A stretch of 64,000 nt of DNA. Origin: Streptosporangium carneum (GTDB lineage Bacteria; Actinomycetota; Actinomycetes; Streptosporangiales; Streptosporangiaceae). The translations under genes and the position numbers were made by a program. Location: assembly GCF_027922005.1 (NCBI RefSeq), contig NZ_BSEV01000002.1, forward strand, positions 248,001-312,000, written 5' to 3'. Below the pieces are notes generated by a model, which was not told the DNA's origin, did no database searches, and saw nothing but the letters and a program-made list of their open reading frames with translations. Of this stretch, positions 8,802 through 15,945 are shown in pieces. Every line of letters begins with the position of its first letter. The stretch's first letter is position 1.

Positions 8802-9125
8802 TCAGTACCTGCTCCGCCCCGGGCCGCGCCTGACCCGGTTGCGCCAGCACGCGGTGTGCCAGTGCCTGCGTTCGTTCTCGCCCCCCGACCAGGCGGGCCA
8901 GCTCACCAGGTGCGGCAGGCCCGGTCTGATCTCCTGGTCGCAGCCCGGGCACCGGTAGACCTTGTCGGCCGTGGCCCCGGTGACCCGGCGCACCTGCCAG
9001 TCGCCGTCCGGCCACTCCTCCACCTGGTCGACCCCGGGCACGGAGCCGCCGACGGGACGCGCGGGAGACCCCTTGCCGTCACCCCGGTCGAAGGGGTCCA
9101 TACGGCGAGCCCTGCGGGGGCTCAT
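8802..9125 (-). CDS. Small CPGC/CHxxC zinc-ribbon-like protein of unknown function
   Basis: This 107-residue basic protein has a disordered first half and a C-terminal half with YRCPGCDQEI, then HLVSW, then RRHWHTACW. The spacing of Cys and His suggests one zinc site. Similar short actinobacterial proteins are often labelled ATP/GTP-binding without evidence, and I assign no function. Its ATG overlaps the TGA of the 3-hydroxyacyl-CoA dehydrogenase gene by four bases (ATGA), so the two are almost certainly translated together. The tight coupling is the best clue to its role. Confidence 0.8.
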   Translation of the reverse strand: MSPRRARRMDPFDRGDGKGSPARPVGGSVPGVDQVEEWPDGDWQVRRVTGATADKVYRCPGCDQEIRPGLPHLVSWPAWSGGENERRHWHTACWRNRVRRGPGRSRY

Positions 9126-10591
9126 GGAAGGTCGCGGATGCTGCGCACCCCGGCCGTGACGAGCTGGTCGAGCAGCGGCGCCGGGGCGAAGGCCGGGTCG
9201 CGATACTCGGCGTAGAGGGCGCGCAGGCCGTCGCGGACGGTCTCGAGGCCGAGCGCGTCGAGCATCTCGAACGGGCCCGCCGGATAGCCGCAGCCGAGTC
9301 TCATGGCCGCGTCGATGTCCTCGATTCCCGCGTAGCCCGAGTCGTACATCCGCACGGCGTCGTTCAGGTAGGGGTAGAGGAGCGCGTCGACCACGAACTC
9401 GGCCCGGTCCTTGCAGAGCACGGGGGTGCGGCCGACGATCCGGACCAGCCCCTCGACGGCGCGCGTGGCGTCGGGCGAGGTGAGCACGGTCGAGGCGACC
9501 TCTGCGACCTTGTCTCCGACCAGGTGCAGGCCGACGAGGCGCGAGGGGTGCGGCAGCTGCGCGGCCAGCTCGATCACCGGGGTGTGCGACAGCGCGACGA
9601 CCACGTCGGCGTCGTCGGCGTACCCCGGCTTGAAACCGGCGTCGGCGAGCCTGGCCGCGAACTCGTCCGCGCCCTCGCCGAGCACCGCGACGGAGCTGAC
9701 CGAGGGCTTGCCGTCCGCGCGCGAGGACGCGGGCTCGTCCCCGTCGTAGAAGCCGCCGCCCGACTTGCGGCCGAGCAGCCCCGCGGTGACCAGTTCCCGC
9801 AGGATCGGCGCGGGGGCGTGACGGCGGTCGCGGCTCTCCTGGAACAGCACGCACATCACCTCGTAGGAGGTGTCCAGGCCGATCAGGTCCAGCAGCGCGA
9901 AGGGGCCCATCGGCAGCCCGACGCCGAGCCTCATCGCGGCGTCGATGCCGTCGCGGGTGGCCAGGCCGTTCTCCAGCAGGACGGCGGCGTGGTTGAGGTA
10001 GGTCAGCAGCAGCCGGTTGACCACGAAGCCGGCGCGGTCGCCGACGCTCACCGGCGTCTTGCCGAGCCGTCGCGCGAGGGCGGCGATCTCGTCGGCCAGG
10101 CCGTCCTCCGTGACCACCGTGTGGATCACCTCGACCAGCTTCATGATCGGCGCGGGGTTGAAGAAGTGCATGCCGACGACCTGGCCCGGCCTGGTGGTCG
10201 TGGCCGCGATCCCGGTGACCGAGAGCGAGGAGGTGTTGGTCGCGAGCACCGCGGACGGCTTGCAGATCCGGTCCAGGTCCGTGAAGAGGGACCGCTTGAA
10301 GTCCATGACCTCGGGGATGGCCTCGACGACCAGGTCGGCGTCGGCCAGGTCCTCCAGCGAGGTGGTCAGAGTCACCCTGCCGAGGATCTCCGCCTGTTCG
10401 GCCTCGCTCAGCCTGCCCTTCGCCACGGCCCTGCCGGTGGACGCCTCCAGATGGCCCCGGCCGCGCTCCAGGGCGTCGGGGTCGGCCTCCACGCCGACCA
10501 CGGCGAGGCCCGCGCGGGCGAACACCTCGGCGATCCCCGCGCCCATCGTGCCGAGCCCGACAACTCCGACCTTCTCAAAGCTCCGCGTCAT
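9122..10591 (-). CDS. 3-hydroxyacyl-CoA dehydrogenase (tandem C-terminal domains)
   Basis: The 489-residue protein starts with an NAD-binding Rossmann fold ([18 protein letters not shown], residues about 6-23). It then has the catalytic segments [21 protein letters not shown] (His of the His-Glu dyad) and [11 protein letters not shown], and a 3HCDH C-terminal domain with [20 protein letters not shown] second, degenerate Rossmann-like half and a second 3HCDH domain ([20 protein letters not shown]) follow. It oxidises 3-hydroxyacyl-CoA (for example 3-hydroxybutyryl-CoA) to the ketoacyl-CoA, which the thiolase could use. ATG 10591 was chosen at the fold start; an in-frame ATG at 10618 is possible. 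Confidence 0.93.
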   Translation of the reverse strand: MTRSFEKVGVVGLGTMGAGIAEVFARAGLAVVGVEADPDALERGRGHLEASTGRAVAKGRLSEAEQAEILGRVTLTTSLEDLADADLVVEAIPEVMDFKRSLFTDLDRICKPSAVLATNTSSLSVTGIAATTTRPGQVVGMHFFNPAPIMKLVEVIHTVVTEDGLADEIAALARRLGKTPVSVGDRAGFVVNRLLLTYLNHAAVLLENGLATRDGIDAAMRLGVGLPMGPFALLDLIGLDTSYEVMCVLFQESRDRRHAPAPILRELVTAGLLGRKSGGGFYDGDEPASSRADGKPSVSSVAVLGEGADEFAARLADAGFKPGYADDADVVVALSHTPVIELAAQLPHPSRLVGLHLVGDKVAEVASTVLTSPDATRAVEGLVRIVGRTPVLCKDRAEFVVDALLYPYLNDAVRMYDSGYAGIEDIDAAMRLGCGYPAGPFEMLDALGLETVRDGLRALYAEYRDPAFAPAPLLDQLVTAGVRSIRDLP

Positions 10592-10771
10592 GCCGCCCAG
10601 TCTCCCAGAGGTGTCCATCCCATCCCAAAACCAACCTGGATAATCGGCAGCCGCGGGTCAAGACGCCCCCGCCTCCGAACAACCACCGTCCCGCCGCTCT
10701 CATGCTTCCGCCGTCCTCACAGCCCACGCCCTCGGCGGACGATTCGGGACCGGGGGCGGGGAAGCTGGGAC

Positions 10772-10777
10772 TAGTCT
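10772..10777 (+). promoter_or_regulatory. Possible -10 element of a leaderless nucS promoter
   Basis: TAGTCT fits the actinobacterial TANNNT -10 pattern. The ATG of nucS begins 9 bases after its end, placing transcription start at or next to the start codon. No convincing -35 hexamer is visible. Confidence 0.35.
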
Positions 10778-10785
10778 TGTGTCCC

Positions 10786-11445
10786 ATGCGGCTGGTCATC
10801 GCGCGATGCAGCGTGGATTACGTGGGAAAGCTCACCGCTCATCTTCCGATGGCGCCCAGACTTATCCTAATAAAAGCGGATAGTTCGGTGTCCATTCACG
10901 CGGACGACCGGGCCTTCAAGCCGCTCAACTGGATGAACCCGCCCTGCAAGCTCCGCGAGGAGGAGGGCACCTGGACGGTCACCCACGGCAAGACGGGTGA
11001 GAAGCTCGTCCTCACGATGGAGGAGATCCTCCACGACTCCAGCCACGAGCTGGGGGTGGACCCCGGGTTGATCAAGGACGGCGTCGAGGCTCACCTGCAG
11101 GAGCTGCTGGCCGAGCACATCACCACGCTGGGCACGGGCTGGACGCTGGTCCGTCGCGAGTACATGACCGCGATCGGCCCCGTGGACATCCTCTGCCGCG
11201 ACCACACGGGCGCGACCGTGGCCGTCGAGCTCAAGCGCCGCGCGGGCATCGACGCGGTCGAGCAGCTGACCCGCTATCTGGAGCTGATGAACCGCGATCC
11301 CCTGCTCGCCCCGGTCAGCGGCATCCTCGCCGCCCAGGCCATCGTGCCGCAGGCCAGGACGCTGGCCGAGGACCGCGGCATCCGCTGCGTGACGCTCGAC
11401 TACGACGAGCTGCGGGGCATCGAGCGCAACGACACCCTGTTCTGA
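10786..11445 (+). CDS. nucS: Mismatch-specific endonuclease NucS (EndoMS)
   Basis: This 219-residue protein is of standard family length. The N-terminal DNA-binding/dimerisation domain runs from [15 protein letters not shown] to about residue 95. The C-terminal RecB-like nuclease domain contains GPVDILCRD (D134) and VAVELKRR (E148, K150), the PD-(D/E)xK residues. In actinobacteria, which lack MutS/MutL, NucS cuts mispaired DNA and provides non-canonical mismatch repair, acting with the sliding clamp. A TANNNT -10-like element (TAGTCT) ends 8 bp before the ATG and no Shine-Dalgarno is visible, so the mRNA may be leaderless. It is divergent from the dehydrogenase gene. Confidence 0.95.
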   Translation: MRLVIARCSVDYVGKLTAHLPMAPRLILIKADSSVSIHADDRAFKPLNWMNPPCKLREEEGTWTVTHGKTGEKLVLTMEEILHDSSHELGVDPGLIKDGVEAHLQELLAEHITTLGTGWTLVRREYMTAIGPVDILCRDHTGATVAVELKRRAGIDAVEQLTRYLELMNRDPLLAPVSGILAAQAIVPQARTLAEDRGIRCVTLDYDELRGIERNDTLF

Positions 11446-11560
11446 CCCGGCCTTCCGGCACAGCCCCCCCCGAACGCGGAGTCCCCGGCACGGCGTTCCC
11501 GGCACGGGCGGTCCGCCGTCTCCGTCTCGAGGCGCCGATCGGAACGCCGCCGTCTCCTCG

Positions 11561-11599
11561 CCGTGTCCTGCGAACGGTTCGACCGTGTCCTGCGAACGG
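11561..11599. repeat. 17-bp direct repeat, 22-bp period
   Basis: CCGTGTCCTGCGAACGG occurs twice without mismatch at 11561-11577 and 11583-11599. A period of 22 bp is about two helical turns, so both copies face the same side of the DNA, as expected for tandem binding sites of a regulator. The site lies in the 482-bp gene-free stretch between nucS and the acidic peptide gene, about 330 bp upstream of the latter. Confidence 0.45.
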
Positions 11600-11789
11600 A
11601 GGACATCCCGGTCCACCGGTCGCAGGTGCCGTGGAAGCCTGGCGGAGACGACGCTTGAGGCATGAAGACAGCGGTGAGGGTGCGTGGCCTGACCAAGAGA
11701 ACTGTTCAGCCGGCTCCGCTGCGGCGGAAAGTTGATCTCGGTCGGGTGCGGGGCACGGGTGACGGCATGTGCTTTGGTGTGGCGGGTGT

Positions 11790-11830
11790 GTGTGACGGTC
11801 CGGGTGTGATTTCAGCCCGGACCGCCACAC
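11790..11830 (+). promoter_or_regulatory. Strong leader hairpin upstream of the acidic peptide gene
   Basis: Arms 11790-11804 and 11816-11830 are complementary over 15 bp with one mismatch, around an 11-base loop. No T-run follows. It could terminate transcription arriving from nucS, or act as an attenuator or protein-binding element in the leader of the peptide gene, whose ATG is 97 bp further on. A TAAAGGAG sequence directly after it (11840-11847) is not followed by a usable start codon. Confidence 0.5.
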
Positions 11831-11859
11831 TGGTGTCACCTAAAGGAGCAGTCACTATC

Positions 11860-11877
11860 TGTAACTTCAATATTACA
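11860..11877. promoter_or_regulatory. TGTAA-N8-TTACA inverted repeat
   Basis: An AT-rich 18-bp dyad lies about 50 bp before the peptide start codon, in otherwise GC-rich DNA. Its size and position would suit an operator or activator site overlapping the promoter. The adjacent orphan LuxR-type domain is an obvious but untested candidate to bind it. Confidence 0.4.
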
Positions 11878-11927
11878 CAGAGTCATGTGACGATGAGGTG
11901 TCGGCAACTCCTACGTAAAGGAGAATC

Positions 11928-12083
11928 ATGAACACCACGAGCACCATGCCGCACCAGTCCACCCCGGTCGAGCGCGCCATCACCGGAACCGGCGCGATCG
12001 ACAGCACAGGCGTCACCCCGTCGCTCAGTGGCATCCCTGAGCTGATTCAATTGCTCCCCTTCGCCGGTGACGACGACGACTAG
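11928..12083 (+). CDS. Acidic 51-residue peptide of unknown function
   Basis: A 52-codon reading frame starts with ATG behind an excellent Shine-Dalgarno (AAAGGAG, 4 bp upstream). The product has a Thr/Ser-rich N-terminus without charge clusters, a central GTGAIDSTGVTPSL stretch, a hydrophobic IPELIQLLPFAG segment and four terminal Asp residues. I do not recognise the family. The composition (Ser/Thr-rich leader, short hydrophobic core) would be compatible with a signalling peptide or ribosomal peptide precursor, but no modification or export enzyme is adjacent. The next gene encodes only a LuxR-type DNA-binding domain. The strong RBS, hairpin and dyad upstream argue that the gene is real. 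Confidence 0.6.
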   Translation: MNTTSTMPHQSTPVERAITGTGAIDSTGVTPSLSGIPELIQLLPFAGDDDD

Positions 12084-12178
12084 TCACACACCGCGAACCG
12101 GCCCCGTCGCTTTGCGGAGCGGCGGAGCCGTCGCATGCGTGAGGGCGGCGGCGCGTAACCCGGTGCGGCGGGCGGCTG

Positions 12179-12424
12179 GTGCGACAGGCGGCGTGGTCTG
12201 CCCGTCCATGCCGGACGCCGGTGGCCGAGTCGCTCTCGCCGCGTGAGGCCGAGGCGCTCTCCCTTGTGGCCAGGGGGCTGACCAACGCCGAGATCGGCCG
12301 ATCCCTGTTCATCGGCGAGACCACGGTCAAGACACATCTGCTGCGCGTTTTCGGCAAGCTCGGCGTCTCCGACCGCACCGCCGCCGTCACCACGGCCATG
12401 GACCGAGGACTTCTCAACCGGTAG
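12179..12424 (+). CDS. Orphan LuxR/NarL-type helix-turn-helix domain protein
   Basis: The 81-residue product is essentially one GerE/LuxR DNA-binding domain: LSPREAEALSLVARGLTNAEIGRSLFIGETTVKTHLLRVFGKLGVSDR covers all four helices. No receiver or other sensory domain precedes it; an in-frame TGA at 12140 closes the frame upstream. It is therefore either a stand-alone single-domain regulator or the remnant of a response regulator. The GTG start lacks a good RBS. A hairpin terminator follows, so the peptide gene and this gene can form one transcription unit with a 95-bp gap. Confidence 0.7.
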   Translation: MRQAAWSARPCRTPVAESLSPREAEALSLVARGLTNAEIGRSLFIGETTVKTHLLRVFGKLGVSDRTAAVTTAMDRGLLNR

Positions 12425-12478
12425 GAACGGTTTCGCTTCTCCGGCGTATTCGGTGAGGAATGCCCTCCTTCTAGGAGC

Positions 12479-12503
12479 GACGATCCGGCGTGAGCGGATC
12501 GTC
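12479..12503 (+). terminator. Hairpin terminator after the LuxR-domain gene
   Basis: A 9-bp perfect stem (GACGATCCG / CGGATCGTC) with a 7-base loop lies 55 bp after the stop codon, followed by a pyrimidine-rich CTTCTCC. Confidence 0.6.
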
Positions 12504-12544
12504 CTTCTCCCCGCGTGTCGCGCCCGTCACGGCAGCGTGTAACT

Positions 12545-12558
12545 TGACTGGCCAGTCA
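12545..12558. promoter_or_regulatory. Perfect 14-bp palindrome, probable TetR operator
   Basis: TGACTGGCCAGTCA is its own reverse complement and has the TGAC...GTCA look common in TetR-family operators. It lies 162 bp upstream of the TetR start. A related imperfect dyad (ATGA..GGCC..TCAT, 12720-12735) overlaps the start codon of that gene, suggesting autoregulation. Confidence 0.5.
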
Positions 12559-12719
12559 GGCTTTTGACCTTCTTGCATGGGCGACGCAAGCGATTGCACA
12601 CTTACTCTTCCACAAAAAGGATCTTGCACCCATAATGGTGGATTCTGGGGGCCAGGACCATGAGGTGGAAGTGATAAAACAAGCGTTTGTCAACCCCGTC
12701 CAGAAGCGGGGTGCTTGAC

Positions 12720-13325
12720 ATGAATGGCCGGTCATACCGGGGAATGTCAGCGGAAGAGCGACTGGCGGAACGTCGGGAGCGTCTTATATCCGCGGCGTAC
12801 ACGCTCTACTCCGACCCCGGTTTCCCAGAAACCACGATCGAGAAGCTGTGCGCCGCGGCGCGCATCTCCAACCGCGCGTTCTACGAGTGCTTCTCCGGGC
12901 GCAGCGAGCTCATGCAGGCCCTGCACGACAGGTGCGTGCAGGAGACGCTGACCTCGGTGGCGAAGGCCGTCGAACAGGCCCCCGACACGCTGCCCAGCCG
13001 GGTCGAGGCAGGTATAGCGGGATATATCAACTTTGTCACCGAGGACAGAAGACGCGCCCGCATCATGCACCTGGAGGTGCGCAGGGCGGGTGACTGCCTC
13101 ACCGCGTCACGACAGCAGGCGGTGAAGGCCTTTACCAAGATCATAGAAGCCAACGTCATCGACCTGCCGGACACGGTCGAGGCCAGTCGGCACCTGCTCG
13201 CACTGGGCGTGATCGGCGCCATCCAGGAGCTTCTCATCGAGTGGGTGCTGACCGAGGAGCCGCCTCCGGTCGAAAGCCTGATCAGCACGGCCGTGCACAT
13301 CTTCTATCGGTCGTTCGTGATGTGA
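12720..13325 (+). CDS. TetR/AcrR family transcriptional regulator
   Basis: The 201-residue protein has an N-terminal HTH (RRERLISAAYTLYSDPGFPETTIEKLCAAARISNRAFYECFSGRSELMQALHD, about residues 18-72) and an all-helical ligand domain. Family members are mostly repressors released by small ligands. ATG 12720 was chosen; ATG 12744 (MSAEERL) is an alternative, and the frame also opens earlier at a TTG. No target gene is adjacent in the usual divergent layout. The next gene converges from the right and the nearest left gene is in the same direction, so the target may be itself or distant. The upstream region to 12425 is AT-richer than its surroundings and holds the palindrome. Confidence 0.88.
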   Translation: MNGRSYRGMSAEERLAERRERLISAAYTLYSDPGFPETTIEKLCAAARISNRAFYECFSGRSELMQALHDRCVQETLTSVAKAVEQAPDTLPSRVEAGIAGYINFVTEDRRRARIMHLEVRRAGDCLTASRQQAVKAFTKIIEANVIDLPDTVEASRHLLALGVIGAIQELLIEWVLTEEPPPVESLISTAVHIFYRSFVM

Positions 13326-13443
13326 GCCCCGTGTGAGCCTCGCCCGGCCGCCCCGGGGGCACGTCATGAGCACCGCGCCCCCGGGGCCCGGCGGCGAGCG
13401 AGAACCGGACCGTGCGGAGCGAGGCGCAGGCGGTGGCCGGGGG

Positions 13444-13761
13444 TCAGGCCACCGCGGCCATCGACACCTCGACGGCGAGCACCCGGTTGAGCCGGGTCAC
13501 CGCCAGCACCCGCATGACCCGGGGAGGCACCCCTCTCAGGATGAGACGGCGCTCGGCCGCCAGCGCCCGGCGGTGCGTGCCCACCAGCACGCCGAGGCCG
13601 GTGGCGTCGATCATCTCGAGCCGGGACAGGTCGACGATCAGATCACCGTCACCGGAGTCGACGGCGTCGTGCAGCCGCGGGCGCACTCCGGCGACGGTGC
13701 CGACATCGAGGCGGTTGCCCACATCGACCACCTGCGCTTCGAGGTTCTCCGTGGCGCGCAT
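13444..13761 (-). CDS. STAS-domain anti-sigma factor antagonist
   Basis: This 105-residue single STAS domain has the diagnostic DLSRLEMIDATGLGVLVGTHRRA. In SpoIIAA/RsbV/BldG proteins the phosphorylated residue is a Ser in a D-S/T-S/T-G motif. Here the equivalent position is T54 of DATG, so phospho-regulation would use threonine. Such proteins sequester an anti-sigma kinase and release a sigma factor. No anti-sigma kinase is adjacent. The start ATG has GAGGAGGC upstream. It lies downstream of the DesKR-type system on the same strand, with a 192-bp gap that should hold its own promoter. Confidence 0.87.
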   Translation of the reverse strand: MRATENLEAQVVDVGNRLDVGTVAGVRPRLHDAVDSGDGDLIVDLSRLEMIDATGLGVLVGTHRRALAAERRLILRGVPPRVMRVLAVTRLNRVLAVEVSMAAVA

Positions 13762-13780
13762 GCCTCCTCCTCAGGTCGGA

Positions 13781-13797
13781 CCGCGACATGGTCGCGG
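13781..13797. promoter_or_regulatory. Short dyad in the STAS gene leader
   Basis: CCGCGAC-ATG-GTCGCGG forms a 7-bp stem 20 bp upstream of the start codon. It could affect translation or be a binding site; nothing more can be said. Confidence 0.25.
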
Positions 13798-13953
13798 GCG
13801 GACGCGGCCGTGATGCGCCACCAGGGCCGCCGACCACGAAATGCGGTCGTATGACGTCAAAGTGTTACGAAAACCGCCGACTCGCAATCGCGCGGCGTCG
13901 GGCTTTCCGCCACCATGAGGTCCCCTTGCCCCCTCCCAAGGAAAAGATGCTGT

Positions 13954-14547
13954 TCACAACCAACCTTTTTCCTGCGCGACACGAATCGCGGTGATCCGGT
14001 TGGTCGCGCCGAGCTTGGTGATGGCGCTGGACAGGTAGTTGCGCACCGTTCCCTCGGTGAGGTGCAGCGACGCCGCGATCTCGCCGACGGTCGCCCCCCG
14101 GGAGGCCAGCGACAGGGCGCCGCGCTCCCGCTCGGTGAGCGGGCTCTCCCCCGCCATCATCGCCGAGGCCGCCATCTCCGCGTCGAGGTAACGCCCGCCC
14201 GAGTGCACCTTGCGGATCGCCGCCGCCAGTTCGTCGGCCGAGGCGTCCTTGGGGATGAAACCGCGCACCCCCGCCGCGAGGGCCCGCCTCAGGTGGCCGG
14301 GCCGCCCGAAGCTGGTCAGCATCAGGACCGCGTGACCGGGCAGCGTCTCGGCCACGCTCAGCCCGTCCATGCCCGGCATCTCGATGTCCAGCACGACCAC
14401 GTCGGGGCGGTGCTCCGCCACGGCGGCCGCGACCAGATCCCCCCTCGCCACCTCGGCCACCACCTCGATGTCCCGCTCCAGGCCCAGCAGTGTGGCGATC
14501 GCCCTGCGGATCAGATGCTCGTCGTCGGCCAGCAGCACCCGGATCAT
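13954..14547 (-). CDS. NarL/DesR-type response regulator
   Basis: The 197-residue protein has a receiver domain (acidic pocket in LLADDEH, phosphoacceptor D54 in VVLDIEMPGMDG, switch Thr in LMLTSFG, conserved Lys in GFIPKDAS) and a LuxR-type HTH (LTERERGALSLASRGATVGEIAASLHLTEGTVRNYLSSAITKLGATNR). Its ATG overlaps the TGA of the histidine kinase gene by four bases, making the pair a coupled two-component system. The upstream ABC exporter genes on the same strand are the likely regulated targets, as in DesKR-like or drug-responsive cassettes. Confidence 0.93.
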   Translation of the reverse strand: MIRVLLADDEHLIRRAIATLLGLERDIEVVAEVARGDLVAAAVAEHRPDVVVLDIEMPGMDGLSVAETLPGHAVLMLTSFGRPGHLRRALAAGVRGFIPKDASADELAAAIRKVHSGGRYLDAEMAASAMMAGESPLTERERGALSLASRGATVGEIAASLHLTEGTVRNYLSSAITKLGATNRITAIRVAQEKGWL

Positions 14548-15932
14548 CGCTCTCCCTCCAGCGGGACCGTGGCCCGCAACCTGAACTCGCCCGCGCCTGC
14601 CCGGCCCGCCCCCGCGGTGAGGACGCCTCCGGCCGCCGCCACCCGTTCGGAAAGCCCGGCCAGCCCGGTGCCGCCGCGCCCGTCGGCCGCCGAGACCCCG
14701 TCGTTGGTCATCTCCAGCACGGCCGCGCCGTCGCGCAGGACGATCGTGATTCGGCAGCGGGTCGCCGAACTGTGCCTGAGCACGTTGGTCGTGCCCTCGC
14801 GGACCACCCAGGCCAGCAGCGTGGCCAGCTCCTCGGGGATCCGCTCCCCCGGGGTCTCCAGCGTGCAGCGGACGCCGTCCGCCTCCAGCACCGCCGTCAT
14901 GCTGCGCAGCTCGGCGTCGAGGTCGACCGTGCGGTAGCCGCGCACCGCCGTACGGATCTCCTTGAGCGCCTCGCGCGCCAGCCCGCGCACCTCTTCCATC
15001 TCGGTGGTGGCCCGCTCCGCGTCGATGCCCGACAGCTTGACCGCCACCTCGCTCTTGATCGCGATCGCGGAGAGGCTGTGCCCGACCAGATCATGCAGGT
15101 CGCGGGAGAAGCGGAGCCGCTCCTCGGTGACGGCCAGCCTCGTCATGGCCTCCTTGCCCGCCTCGGCCGACCTGACCACCTTCCAGAACCAGAGCTGGAA
15201 ACGGTTCGCCCACGGGAGGAAGGCCGCCATCACGAGGTAGGCGACGATCGGCGGCCCCGGCTCGGGGATCGGCCCGAAGCTGCCGGGTGGGACGAGCAGC
15301 AGGCCGACGGCGGCGGCGCCCACGGAGGCGGCGACCGTGCCCGCCCTGTTCAGCAGCAGGGCGGCGCCGGAGGACCAGGCGGCGGTCAGCAGCCCCAGGG
15401 ACCACAGCTCACCGTCCAGGACCAGCAACATGACCAGCACGAGCAGGCCGGACACGACGATCTCACGCATCGCCTCGGTCCCGGCCACGGCGGCCCTGAT
15501 CATTCGCATGTACAGGACGCTGAAGGCCGCCATGCCCGACAGGTCGACGATCACCAGGAAGACAGGGGTCATCCCCGGGGTCGCACCGAACCTCAGGGTG
15601 AAACCGGCCCAGGCGACGAACAGGCCGACGAGCAGGCTGAAGACGGTCGACCTGCGGAGCCGGTCGACCGTCGACCGCTTCCTCCGCCGTTTCAGGAGGC
15701 CCCTTCGCGCCCCGGAGCCCGCCACAGTGCCCGCCACAGTGCCCGCCGCAGTGCCCGCCGCAGTGCGCGTCACGGGGCTCACGGACTCGGAGAGGTCCGG
15801 GCGCGGTGGCCGGAGACCTGAGCGGGCCGGACGGCGGAACGTCCCGGAAAGCACCCGGGAGACGTGGGAGAGCGCGGAGGGAACCAGGCGCGCCAGGCGC
15901 CTGGTTCCCTCCGCGTCGCTGTTCGTCTGCAT
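14544..15932 (-). CDS. DesK-type sensor histidine kinase
   Basis: The 462-residue kinase has a long basic, low-complexity N-terminus, six or so membrane helices, a HisKA_3 dimerisation domain with RFSRDLHDLVGHSLSAIAIK (the His before D-L is phosphorylated) and a HATPase domain ending with GGTGLAGLSERVAAAGG. It would sense membrane or envelope state and phosphorylate the coupled regulator. The first about 75 codons are odd: a perfect 19-bp inverted repeat (15873-15915) lies in codons 6-20 and a fourfold 12-bp repeat lies in codons 56-71. The true start may lie downstream of the hairpin, for example at the GTG of VSPVTR. I kept the longest frame. Confidence 0.88.
   Translation of the reverse strand: MQTNSDAEGTRRLARLVPSALSHVSRVLSGTFRRPARSGLRPPRPDLSESVSPVTRTAAGTAAGTVAGTVAGSGARRGLLKRRRKRSTVDRLRRSTVFSLLVGLFVAWAGFTLRFGATPGMTPVFLVIVDLSGMAAFSVLYMRMIRAAVAGTEAMREIVVSGLLVLVMLLVLDGELWSLGLLTAAWSSGAALLLNRAGTVAASVGAAAVGLLLVPPGSFGPIPEPGPPIVAYLVMAAFLPWANRFQLWFWKVVRSAEAGKEAMTRLAVTEERLRFSRDLHDLVGHSLSAIAIKSEVAVKLSGIDAERATTEMEEVRGLAREALKEIRTAVRGYRTVDLDAELRSMTAVLEADGVRCTLETPGERIPEELATLLAWVVREGTTNVLRHSSATRCRITIVLRDGAAVLEMTNDGVSAADGRGGTGLAGLSERVAAAGGVLTAGAGRAGAGEFRLRATVPLEGER
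15718..15765. repeat. Four tandem 12-bp repeats inside the histidine kinase gene
   Basis: The unit CCCGCCRCAGTG occurs four times head to tail (A at the variable position in the first two copies, G in the last two). It codes in frame for Thr-Ala/Val-Ala-Gly repeats just before the basic juxtamembrane segment. Copy number is likely to vary between strains. Confidence 0.7.
15873..15915 (-). terminator. Perfect 19-bp inverted repeat between ABC permease and kinase
   Basis: Arms 15873-15891 and 15897-15915 pair without mismatch around a 5-base loop, starting 31 bp after the permease stop. In position and stability it looks like an intrinsic terminator or transcription attenuator for the ABC operon, but no T-tract follows. 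It also lies inside the annotated 5' end of the kinase gene. Confidence 0.5.
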
Positions 15933-15945
15933 ATCGCGGTAGACG

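Noticed and set aside
11662-11931. 89-codon plus-strand frame ending in the peptide RBS region
   Set aside because: No RBS, odd composition, and it runs through the hairpin and dyad that look regulatory.
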